From NCBI RefSeq assembly GCF_014873535.1, contig NZ_JADBEF010000001.1, positions 248,001 through 312,000 of the forward strand: 64,000 nucleotides of DNA, written 5' to 3'. Within the stretch, counting starts at the first letter, position 1. Every line of letters starts with the position of its first letter. Position numbers and translations under genes: made by a program. This document shows, one piece after another, positions 9,172 through 17,251 of this stretch. A model generated the notes under the pieces. It was not told the DNA's origin. It made no database searches and saw only the letters and a list, made by a program, of their open reading frames with translations. Origin of the DNA: Nonomuraea africana. GTDB taxonomy: Bacteria; Actinomycetota; Actinomycetes; Streptosporangiales; Streptosporangiaceae.

Positions 9172-12100
9172 TCATTCTGCGGCGAGCCGGGCGATGTCGT
9201 CGTCGCCCAGAGCGCCCTGGTAGGTGCGTACGTCGTCGAGGACGCCCGGCCAGTGGGCGGTCATGGTCCCGGCGAAGATGCCCCTGCCGAGCTGGAGCGG
9301 CCCGTCGGCGTTCCACGTGCTGTAGTGGTCGGCCTGGGCACTGGCCACGAGCTGACCGCCGACGTAGACGCGCAGCTTGCGGGCAGGGGCGTCGTACACG
9401 CCGGCCAGGTGGGTCCACTCCATCGTGTGCGGCACGGCGTCGGAGCGGGCCATCACGAGCGTGGGCGCGTCGGCGTCGGCGTCGATCATGGCGAAGCCCC
9501 AGCGGGGCCCCTGCGCCGTGTAGCCGAGTGCGAATGCGCTGGTCCGCTTGCCGCTCTGGGCCACGGCCACGCTGTCGGCCGCGGGCAGCGTGTCGAGCTG
9601 GACCCAGGCGCTGGCGGTGAAGCTCTGGTCGGTGCGGATCGCGGGGCCGGCCGCCGCGGCGTACCCGGCGGTCCCGTCCACGGCCAGCGCGCCGCCGAGC
9701 CAGCCCTGTGTCCACGCCGCGCCACCGCCGAGGGTCAGCGGCCCGGTACGGCCCGCCGCGTCGGCGGCCGTGGTGCCCTCGCCCTCGTCCAGCTTCCAGT
9801 GCCCGGTCAGCGTGGAGCCCTGGTTGACCAGCCGGACGATCTCCTCGGCGTACACCGCCCGGTCGTGCATGCGCACGTCGTCCACCTCGCCCGGCCAGGG
9901 GTCGGCGAAGCCCCCCTGGTGCTGGGCGCGCCCGAACTGCAGCGCGCCCGCCGGTCCGGTCCCGCCGTGATAGGCGACGGGACCGGCGGCCAGGTGGCCG
10001 TTGACGTACAGGTACATGGCCCTGGCCGCCGCGTCGTAGACGCCGGTCAGGTGGGTCCACTCCCCAGCCCTCGGCGTCACGGCGGGGTTGTCGGCCCACA
10101 CCGACTGGGACGTGCCACCGGAGTTGTTCATCTTGAACGACCACGACCTGGTGGCGGCGCGGTAGCCGAGCCAGATCCCGGCGTGCAGCTCACCGTCCTG
10201 GCTGACGGCGGCGGCGTTGTGCGCGGGCAGCTCGGTGAGCCGGACCCAGGCCGAGAGGGCGAGGTTGTTCCCGGTGGAGACGACCGCCCCTGCGGTGGCG
10301 GCGTGTTGGCCGGCCGCCGTGAAGCGCAGAGCCGTGCCCTGGCGTCCGTCGGTCCAGGCCGGGCCGTTCAAGGTCGCGGGATGGGCGCCCGCCGTGTCGG
10401 CTGCGGTGCCTCCCTGGCCCTCGTCGAGCGTCCAGTGGCCGACGGGTCCCGTGCCGTCCCTGACGTTGAAGACATAGCTGCGGATCGGGCCCTGCTTGCC
10501 GGCGGCGTCCTTGCTGCGTACCGACAGCACGTTGGGGCCGTCCTCGTCCGGGGTGAGCCGGACGGTGGCCTTACCGGCCACGGTGTCCGCCTTCACCTCG
10601 GTCTCGGGGTTGGTGTTGAGGCCGTACACGAACGCGGTCACGTCGGTGACGCCGTTGGCGTCGAAGGTGAACTCGCCGGCTCGGCCGAGCCCCTCGCCCC
10701 AGGCGTTCTCCGGATACTGGGCCGAGGTGACCAGGGGTTCGCGGCCGGGAGCGGTGGTGTCGATGAGGATCTCGCACCACGGGCTCCACGCGCTGGTGGC
10801 GAGGCCGTCCTCGGCGCGTACCCGCCAGCGGATCGTCGAGCCGTCCGCGTACGCGCCCGCCGGGATGTTCGCGTAGAACGCGTTCTCGGAGGAGGCGGCG
10901 GGGGTGAGGTGCTCGCCCACCTTGGTCCCGGCGGCGTTCCACCACTCGAAGCGGCCCCTGACGGAGTTGTCGCCGTCGCGCAGCTTGGCCCAGAGCTTGG
11001 GTGTGGCGGTGCCCACGGCGGGCCGGGCGGTGCCCGACAGGCAGCCACCGCCCGGGTCGGACCAGGCGTCCGCGGCCAGGGGAGCGGCGGGCGGGCTGTT
11101 GTACTCGATGACCAGGACGGGGTTGTTGTGGAACTTCTTCCACGCGTACGTGTCGCCCTCGTCGGTGGCCCGCAGGCCCAGCGTGATCGTCGGCCAGTTC
11201 TCTGCCGCGGCCCGCACCGCCGCGTGCGTGGCGTCGAACTCCACGCCGCCGGCCGGGCAGCCGGTGCTCCAGCCCTTGGCCACGTGCTCGGTGTCCAGGT
11301 GCGTCACCCAGGCGGGCTGGTTGTTCCAGGTGGTGCCGCTGCCGATGACGCTGGTCAGCCAGAGCTCGACCGGCCGGGCCGAGCAGGACCAGGACCAGCT
11401 CTCGTACGTGCGCAGCGTGGCCTTGAGAATCTGCTTGCCGTGAATGGCCGAGCCGTTGTTCATCTGGAAGAACGAGCGGTTGGTCTGGCCGGTCTGGTTC
11501 TCGAAGCCGACGCGGGCCACGTCGCCGGAGTTGAGGTAGTTCGTGTTCGGGTACTTCTCCCATACCGCCGTCCACGCGCCGCGTGGCGCGGACACCGACG
11601 GGTCCAGATAGACCGGGTAGCGGGTGCCGGGCGCGGTGAGCATGGCCTTGTCGGGAGCGAGGGTCAGAGTGTCTCCGCTCACTTCCAGGCCCATCCGCTC
11701 GTGCCGGGAACCGGGCGCCGGCCCCTGGCCGGAGGCCATGGTCAGGCGGCGCCCTTCCGGGGTGGCGGGCGAGTCCCACATGAGCGGGGTCGGGGCGACG
11801 AACATCGCGGCGCCGCCGCGGTCCACTGCCTGCAGCCCGCCTCCCTTGCCTTCCCGTACGGACAGGTTGCGGGAGCTGAGCGAGTACCGCAGTCGGTCCA
11901 GCCGGCCGTTGAGCGCCGCCTGCCGGTTCTTGACGACGAGCACGTGCGAGAAGCCGTCCACGTCGGCGGTGACCTGGAGGTCCACGCCCGGCAGCACCTC
12001 GGCGTAGGTGGCGGTGGGGCCGTCCAGCGTCGGGGTGGGCAGCGGGCCCGGCCAGCCCACGGAAAGTGACCGGGTGCCGCGCGAGACGGTGGCCATCGTG

Positions 12101-12519
12101 GTCCGGCCGCCGCCGGAGAAGCGCAGCCCCACGGCCGTCGCGCCGGGGGCGATCGACCCGTCGGGCAGGCGGCGCAGGGTGGTGTCTACCGGGGTCCAGC
12201 GGCCGCCATGGCGGACGCGTATGGGGCGGGCGTGCTGCTCCAGCACGAAGGTGCTCTCGGGGGTGGCGTGCACGGTGCGCGTCTCGGTGCGCAGGGAGGC
12301 GACCTCGACCCGCTCACCGACGCGCCGCGCCGCGACGAGGGCCTCCCCCTCGGTCGCGGCGGCGGTCTGGCGGGGCGGCGTCGCGGGCTCGGCCGCCCGG
12401 GCGGGCGGGCCGCTCAGCAGCAGGCCCTCACCCAAAAAGAAAGCAGCCGCGGCGGCGACTGCTGCGATGCGTCTCACGGTGGGGCGATGGCCGGGCCCGG
12501 TATGCGTGCTCCTGGCCAT
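9172..12519 (-). CDS. Secreted LamG/DNRLRE-domain protein
   Basis: A 1,115-aa exported protein with a Sec signal peptide (Arg-rich start, hydrophobic core, cleavage near PARA). An N-terminal region common in actinobacterial RHS neighbours follows (VRHGGRWTPVDTTLRRLPDG). A DNRLRE-like beta-sandwich lies at about 325-475 (LKATLRTYESWSWSC, TTWNNQPAW, NNPVLVIEYNS), then a fibronectin-like region. Two laminin-G/concanavalin-like domains complete it, at about 690-900 and 902-1115, each opening with GHWxLDEGxGxTAAD. LamG domains usually bind carbohydrate or matrix. ATG 12519 is preferred over GTG 12525 because GGAG is 5 nt upstream. It lies directly before the RHS gene and probably shares its transcript, suggesting a surface partner (inference). 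Confidence 0.8.
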   Translation of the reverse strand: MARSTHTGPGHRPTVRRIAAVAAAAAFFLGEGLLLSGPPARAAEPATPPRQTAAATEGEALVAARRVGERVEVASLRTETRTVHATPESTFVLEQHARPIRVRHGGRWTPVDTTLRRLPDGSIAPGATAVGLRFSGGGRTTMATVSRGTRSLSVGWPGPLPTPTLDGPTATYAEVLPGVDLQVTADVDGFSHVLVVKNRQAALNGRLDRLRYSLSSRNLSVREGKGGGLQAVDRGGAAMFVAPTPLMWDSPATPEGRRLTMASGQGPAPGSRHERMGLEVSGDTLTLAPDKAMLTAPGTRYPVYLDPSVSAPRGAWTAVWEKYPNTNYLNSGDVARVGFENQTGQTNRSFFQMNNGSAIHGKQILKATLRTYESWSWSCSARPVELWLTSVIGSGTTWNNQPAWVTHLDTEHVAKGWSTGCPAGGVEFDATHAAVRAAAENWPTITLGLRATDEGDTYAWKKFHNNPVLVIEYNSPPAAPLAADAWSDPGGGCLSGTARPAVGTATPKLWAKLRDGDNSVRGRFEWWNAAGTKVGEHLTPAASSENAFYANIPAGAYADGSTIRWRVRAEDGLATSAWSPWCEILIDTTAPGREPLVTSAQYPENAWGEGLGRAGEFTFDANGVTDVTAFVYGLNTNPETEVKADTVAGKATVRLTPDEDGPNVLSVRSKDAAGKQGPIRSYVFNVRDGTGPVGHWTLDEGQGGTAADTAGAHPATLNGPAWTDGRQGTALRFTAAGQHAATAGAVVSTGNNLALSAWVRLTELPAHNAAAVSQDGELHAGIWLGYRAATRSWSFKMNNSGGTSQSVWADNPAVTPRAGEWTHLTGVYDAAARAMYLYVNGHLAAGPVAYHGGTGPAGALQFGRAQHQGGFADPWPGEVDDVRMHDRAVYAEEIVRLVNQGSTLTGHWKLDEGEGTTAADAAGRTGPLTLGGGAAWTQGWLGGALAVDGTAGYAAAAGPAIRTDQSFTASAWVQLDTLPAADSVAVAQSGKRTSAFALGYTAQGPRWGFAMIDADADAPTLVMARSDAVPHTMEWTHLAGVYDAPARKLRVYVGGQLVASAQADHYSTWNADGPLQLGRGIFAGTMTAHWPGVLDDVRTYQGALGDDDIARLAAE

Positions 12520-12661
12520 CACCACTCCGCTAACGCGGCGGGCGGGTTACTGCGTGCGTCCACGATCTCTCCGAACTCTCCTTCGGCCGAGGTGGGCCGA
12601 TCTCGCTCGAAATATATGGTCGCGATCACGCTGAGTCGTCAACCCGCCGCGGTAGATCGGC

Positions 12662-12805
12662 TCAACCTTCGCTGTAGGACTCCCCAGCACCACCGCCTTG
12701 GGCCGCCCCGGCACGCCCGATGCCGCCGCCGAGCTGCGTGCGCAACTGAACCCACAGGGGAATCCCCGAAAATCCCGTCGCCGCCAGGAAGGTGGCGATG
12801 AGCGT
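12662..12805 (-). other. Possible C-terminal scrap of a membrane protein in the gap after the LamG promoter
   Basis: In the gap from 12526 to 12791 the minus strand encodes a short hydrophobic stretch (LIATFLAATGFSGIPLWVQL) followed by a Gly-rich tail ending AGESYSEG and a stop at 12662. This resembles the end of a membrane protein, but I cannot name a family. The AT-richer part around 12605-12625 could be the promoter of the LamG gene. Confidence 0.25.
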
Positions 12806-13274
12806 GTACGGCACGAGCGTCAGCCTGCCGCGCCAGGACTGGAAGTACGGCGCGCTGCCCGGCGAGGCGAAGCAGCCCGGTGTCCACCTCATGCGCTCGG
12901 TCAGCTGGGCGGTGAATGCCAAGACCAAGCATCCGCGTGAGGCTGTGCAACTGGTGGACTTCCTGCTCAACGACCCGGAGGCGGGCAAGGCGCTGGGCCT
13001 TTCGCGTGGCGTGCCACCCAACTCGGCCATCGCCACATCGCTGGTGCCCGGCCTCGACCCGCGGGACAAGCAGATCGCCGACTACGTCGAATACCTGCGC
13101 AAGCCGGGGAACAGCGGCAAGGCGCCCGCTCCCGACCCGGCCGGAGGCAAGGAGATCCGCTCGGATCTGCTCACCCGGCACACGCAGGACGTCTGGTTCG
13201 GCAAGAAGAGCGTCGAGCAGGCGGCCGAGGCGTTCGTCCAGGAGGCGGCCAAGGTCATGGGGCGCTCGAGTTGA
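12792..13274 (+). pseudogene. 5'-truncated sugar ABC transporter substrate-binding protein
   Basis: About 160 codons encode the C-terminal third of a family-1 extracellular sugar-binding protein. The motifs are GTSVSLPRQDWKYGALPGE, MRSVSWAVNAKTKHPREA, VDFLLNDPEAGKALGLSRG and VPPNSAIA, ending in a helix rich in AAEAFVQEAAKV. The signal peptide, lipobox and N-lobe (about 270 residues) are missing; upstream sequence is unrelated. It overlaps the following permease start by TTGA, showing that it was once the first gene of a normal sugar uptake operon. Confidence 0.75.
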
Positions 13275-14187
13275 TCAAACGTGACCTCGCGGCCTACGCG
13301 TTCCTGATCCCTTGGTTCGCCGGGTTGCTCCTGCTGGTCGTGATGCCGCTCGGGTGGTCGCTCTACCTGTCGTTCACCGACTACGACCTGCTGTCGGATC
13401 CGACGTGGGTGGGTTTCGGAACTACGTGGAGCTGTTCACCGCCGATGACAGGTTCCTGCACTCCGTCGTGATCACGGGTGGCTACGTGCTGGTGGCGGTG
13501 CCGTTGCAGCTGGCAGCGGCGTTGGCCGCCGCGCTCCTGCTGGTCAGGGATCGGCGGGGCAAGAGCGTTTACAGGTCGCTGTTCTACCTGCCGTCGCTGC
13601 TGGCGGCGAGCGTCGCAGTCTCGATCACCTGGCGCGCCATGTTCGACTATGGCGGAGCGGTGAACGGCGTGCTCGGCTGGTTCGGCGTCTCGGAACGTTC
13701 CTGGATCAACGATCCGGCCACCGTGATCTGGACGATCGTGGCGCTGGAGGTGTGGCGGTTCGGCGCTCCGATGGTCATCTTCCTGGCCGGACTCAAGCAG
13801 ATCCCCGGCGAGCTGTATGAGGCCGCGGCTCTCGACGCCCCGCCGGCCGAGCTCGACGACATGTATCTGGCCAGCAATGCCAAGCGGCACCTGGTCTACG
13901 ACTACACCGACGACGACTCCTGCGGGTACAGCTGCGGCCGCAATGCGGATCACACGATCGACACGGTCGCGCTGGCGGGTGACGGCGGCTACTACGGTGA
14001 GGGTGGCATCCAGGGGTACACCTTCGCCATCGAGAACTGGGTCTTCGACCGCTACGACGCCTTCATGGCGGACCTGCGCACGGGAAACCGCACGCCTGCG
14101 CAGCTCAAGGCCGATCTGGCTGCCTGGCAGCAGTCGATGGCGCAGACCATGAAGACGCACTACATCAACGGCACGACTCCTTCATAA
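13271..14187 (+). pseudogene. Frameshifted sugar ABC permease fused to an unrelated C-terminal sequence
   Basis: TTG 13271 starts a MalF-type permease (IKRDLAAYAFLIPWFAG, then WSLYLSFTDYDLL). One base is missing near 13421, shifting WVGFG out of phase with NYVELFTADDRF. The permease then continues (GGYVLVAVPLQLAAALAAAL, SLFYLPSLLAASVAVSITWR) into the conserved EAA region (QIPGELYEAAALDA). At about 13838 homology stops and the frame runs into about 115 residues of a soluble Tyr/Asp-rich sequence (NAKRHLVYDYTDDDSCGY ... MKTHYINGTTPS) that I do not recognise. The second half of the permease is absent, so this is a chimera formed by deletion, not a working transporter. Confidence 0.75.
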
Positions 14188-14230
14188 AACCCTGCCGATC
14201 TGTCGATTATTCTACCCCTGGGTCATCCAG

Positions 14231-14653
14231 GTGATAAGGAATCTGGTGATGGATCTGGAGGATGTTGGCTGCCGGGCGCGCTTTCTGATCCGAGACCGGG
14301 ATGGAAAGTTCCCGGCCCTCATGGACGAGATCCTCGCCGAAGTAGGTATCCAGAACGTGCTCACCGGTATCCGGATGCCGCGGATGAACTCGATTATGGA
14401 GCGGTGGGTGCAGTCGTGCCGCCACGAGCTTCTGGACCGCTGCTTACTGTGGAACGAACGCCATCTACGTCACGCCCTGCACGAGTATGAACAGTTCTAC
14501 AACCAGCATCGAGCCCATCAAGCTCTGGACCAGGCGGCTCCATTACGCGCCGTCCCGGATCCGATCACCAATCCAGCCCGAATCGTCGACTTGAATGTAC
14601 GCCGACGAGATCGGCTCGGCGGAGTCCTCCACGAATACTCACACGCAGCTTGA
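14231..14653 (+). pseudogene. Integrase-core (DDE) transposase, 3' fragment
   Basis: This is the C-terminal part of an IS481/IS3-like rve transposase of the type common in actinomycetes. It reads RFLIRDRDGKF (second catalytic Asp), then MPRMNSIMERW (catalytic Glu), CRHELLDRCLLWNERHLRHA, EQFYNQHRAHQAL and a stop after LGGVLHEYSHAA. The N-terminal DNA-binding half and the first catalytic Asp are missing, so it is inactive. It ends the debris block that replaced the sugar transporter. Confidence 0.8.
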
Positions 14654-14665
14654 GCACTGCGAGTG

Positions 14666-14697
14666 GCCGGGTCCGCCGCGCTCGCGGCGGACCCGGC
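14666..14697 (-). terminator. Terminator of the metalloprotease gene
   Basis: A perfect 13-bp inverted repeat, GCCGGGTCCGCCG (14666-14678) and CGGCGGACCCGGC (14685-14697), lies 4 bp beyond the protease stop. The 6-nt loop could close further. It may also stop read-through from the transposase fragment on the other strand. Confidence 0.75.
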
Positions 14698-14701
14698 TTC
14701 T

Positions 14702-17029
14702 TCAGGAGGCCGGACCCACCTTGATGGTGGTTCGCAGGCCCCTGTTCGCTTCCTTCACCACGTCGATCCTGGTGTTGGTGTCGGGCGGGATGACGCCCTG
14801 CTGGGGGTTGGTGCTGTACCAGTAGACGCCGGTGCGGTCGTTGAAGGAGGAAACCCCCGGCAACGACGGGAAGATCGTCTTCGCACCGTCCTTGTGCAGC
14901 GCCACCCGGTCGGTCGGGGTCAGTCCGAAGGGCGAGTCGAACACCTGGATCCGGCTGTTGACCCTGGTGTAGTCCTTCCAGAGCAGGGGCACAGCACGGG
15001 CGTCGATCGGCAGAATCATGCCCTCGCCGACGTGGTTACGGGTGGCGTTGTCGGTGTAGGAGGTGTCCCACAGCCAGATGAGCAGGCCGTCCTGATAGGG
15101 GTAGTGCTCGTAGATCTCCCGCCGCGCGGGGTCGTTGGAGAAGCCGGCGCTGTACGGACCGGTCTTGAGGTAGGCGCCGTAACCGGTGTAGCGCCGGTTT
15201 TCGGCGATGTAGGCGCGCGGGTGGTCTTTCTTGCCGGTCTTTCCGGTACGGCTGAAGCCCACGGCGGTCCAGCCGTTGTCGCCGCCTTCGACGTCGTCCT
15301 GGACGACGCCGGTGATGGAGTCGATGAGGAAACCGTTCTCGACGGTGTTGGTGTCGGTGAAGTAGCGGAAACGGAACTGGACCTTCTTGCCCGCGTAGGC
15401 GTCCAGGGGCAGGCTGAGGTCGGTCCAGCCGCTGCGGCCGGTGATCCCGGGGACGCCGTCGACGGAGGGAATCGGCTGCCCGCCGGCGGTGCCGCCGATC
15501 GGTTGCCATAACTTGCCGTCCTCGGAGACCTCGGCGTAGAGATAGTCGAAGTCCTGCTCGATCTGGTACCAGACCTTGGCGTCGAGCTTGGCCGTCGTCA
15601 GCCCGGTGAGGTCGAGCTCGCGGGTGAGCGTCTCGTTGAGGTAGTCGCCCTTGCCGCTCCACCACTGGAAGGACCCCTGGGCGGGGTCGACCAGCTCGGT
15701 GGTGACCGTGTGCGGTGGCAGGTCGACGATGACGGCCTGCGGATCGGCGGTGTTGTAGGAGCTCACCCCGAGGGTGTGGGTGGAGGCGGTGGCGGCTTTG
15801 GCCCTGTCGTGGCTGAGCCAGCCGAGCCGCAGCTTGCTCCACGCGTCCAGGTCGCCGGGGAACTCCCCGGTCTGCCCGTTCTTCTTGCCCAGGTAGGAGC
15901 CGCTCGACATGAGCGACCAGAATTCGACGCTGTTGCTGCCGCCGCCGTCGTACAGGTCGGGCAGGCCCAGGTCGTGGCCGTACTCGTGGGCGATCAGGCC
16001 GACGCCGCTGTTCTCGCCCGCGGTCAGGAACTTGCCGACCCAGATGCCGGTGTCGCCGATCTGGGTGCCGCCGCGCAGGTTGCCCGCGGGACCCGAGTGC
16101 CCGCGCAGGTTCCAGAAGGCGTCGTGGCTGACCGCCCAGAGCGCGTCGGCGCCCTGCGCGCCCCCGCCCCATGTCTGGTCGACGCCGGCGTGGATCACCT
16201 GGAAACGGTCGAGGTAGCCGTCGGGCTCGTCGAAGTTCCCGTCGAAGTCGTAGTCGTATCGGTCCCAGACGTCGAAGCTCTTGAGCTCCGCCGTGATGTC
16301 CTCGACGCTGCGGCCCTTGGCGCGTTCGGCGTCGTACCAGGCGTTGGCGGAGTCCTTGACGAAGTCGAACAGGGGCGTGTCGCAGTCCAGGCCGCTGTCA
16401 CATCGCGGCGTGCCGTACCGAGACTCGTTGTAGGGGACCTTCACCCAGTCGGAGACGTAGCCGTCGACGTCATAACGGCCCGAGGACTGCAGCCGGTAGA
16501 AGTTGCGCAGCGAGTTGGCACCCTCGGCGTCGTTGAAGTAGATGTCCTGGTAGTAGGCCCGGTTGAAGTCCAGCTGCCAGAGGGTGTGGTTGTCGTAGCT
16601 TCGCTGCGGTTTCGGGATCTGGTTGTGCAGTGGGCCGGGCACGCCGCCGTAGCGGATCTGGCCGTTGTGCAGCGTCTGGTTGTCGATCTTGTCGCCGAAC
16701 TCGGCGAGCACGGTGAAGATCTTGTCTTTGCGTTCGAGGGCGAGCTCGACGTACTGGTCGCCGACCTTCACCGGGCCGGAGGCTCGCGCGCTCACCTTGG
16801 GGCTCGAGAGCACCTGCTCCATGGCCTTGTCGCGTAAGGCGCGTTCCTGTACGGCGATCGGGTTGAGGACGTCCTCCTGGTGACGTCCCTCGCCCGGCGG
16901 GGTGGCGGTGACCTTCGTGGAGGGGGTGGGCGTCGGCGTCGGATCGGCGGAGGCAAGCCCTGGCAGCGCCGAGGCGCCCAGGACCGTTCCGGTCAGCCCG
17001 ATAACGAGCATGGCGGTGAGCTTACGCAC
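14702..17029 (-). CDS. Secreted M6-family metalloprotease (immune inhibitor A-like)
   Basis: A 775-aa exported zinc protease of the M6/immune inhibitor A family, which degrades extracellular proteins. A signal peptide (VRKLTAMLVIGLTGTVLG ... ASA) precedes a Thr/Pro linker and propeptide. The catalytic HEYGHDLGLPD motif is at about 348, followed by the met-turn-like FWSLMSSGSYLGK. Beyond it lie beta-sandwich domains (WSGKGDYLNETLTRELDL; VQFRFRYFTDTNT). GTG 17029 is preferred because AAGGAA lies about 10 nt upstream and the signal peptide starts at once; ATG 17050 is the alternative. It is divergent from the oligopeptide transporter, so peptides it releases may be imported by that system (inference). 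Length and motif order fit the family. Confidence 0.88.
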   Translation of the reverse strand: MRKLTAMLVIGLTGTVLGASALPGLASADPTPTPTPSTKVTATPPGEGRHQEDVLNPIAVQERALRDKAMEQVLSSPKVSARASGPVKVGDQYVELALERKDKIFTVLAEFGDKIDNQTLHNGQIRYGGVPGPLHNQIPKPQRSYDNHTLWQLDFNRAYYQDIYFNDAEGANSLRNFYRLQSSGRYDVDGYVSDWVKVPYNESRYGTPRCDSGLDCDTPLFDFVKDSANAWYDAERAKGRSVEDITAELKSFDVWDRYDYDFDGNFDEPDGYLDRFQVIHAGVDQTWGGGAQGADALWAVSHDAFWNLRGHSGPAGNLRGGTQIGDTGIWVGKFLTAGENSGVGLIAHEYGHDLGLPDLYDGGGSNSVEFWSLMSSGSYLGKKNGQTGEFPGDLDAWSKLRLGWLSHDRAKAATASTHTLGVSSYNTADPQAVIVDLPPHTVTTELVDPAQGSFQWWSGKGDYLNETLTRELDLTGLTTAKLDAKVWYQIEQDFDYLYAEVSEDGKLWQPIGGTAGGQPIPSVDGVPGITGRSGWTDLSLPLDAYAGKKVQFRFRYFTDTNTVENGFLIDSITGVVQDDVEGGDNGWTAVGFSRTGKTGKKDHPRAYIAENRRYTGYGAYLKTGPYSAGFSNDPARREIYEHYPYQDGLLIWLWDTSYTDNATRNHVGEGMILPIDARAVPLLWKDYTRVNSRIQVFDSPFGLTPTDRVALHKDGAKTIFPSLPGVSSFNDRTGVYWYSTNPQQGVIPPDTNTRIDVVKEANRGLRTTIKVGPAS

Positions 17030-17251
17030 GCGGGGGGTTCCTTCCGTCATGGGCCAGATCTCTGGCCACGCGGGTGGTCGCGCGTAATATGTCACATGTT
17101 AGTAATCTTGCGACAGGGGCGGAATGTGAATCGATCGAACCCCATTGACGTCCGCAAGCTACGAGTCGATAACGCCTCTTGCTAGTGCTATTTCACATTA
17201 TTATGTTACAGGTCAACTCAGATCGTTCAAGCGATCCACTTGGGGTGACAA
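17030..17251. promoter_or_regulatory. AT-rich divergent promoter region with inverted repeats
   Basis: This 220-bp gap between the protease and the oligopeptide operon is clearly AT-richer than its surroundings. It holds AATGTGAA (17123-17130) and its exact inverse TTCACATT (17192-17199), 61 bp apart. TGTCACATGTTA (17090-17101) and ATGTTACAGGTCA nearer the operon share a TGTTA/TAACA core in opposite orientations. These could be sites for a common regulator of both transcripts. No regulator gene is adjacent. Confidence 0.45.

Noticed and set aside
9119..10144. Extension of the RHS frame upstream to 10144.
   Set aside because: This part overlaps the LamG domains in another frame and is Arg/Gly-rich without homology. 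The signal peptide and known RHS start fit 9118 or nearby.
9121..12069. A 982-codon plus-strand frame opposite the LamG gene.
   Set aside because: It is a shadow of the LamG gene: low complexity, no ribosome-binding site and no recognisable domain.
17030..17251. Attachment site or origin of replication in the AT-rich gap.
   Set aside because: No DnaA-box cluster, no tRNA end and no integrase are nearby. A divergent promoter explains the base composition.
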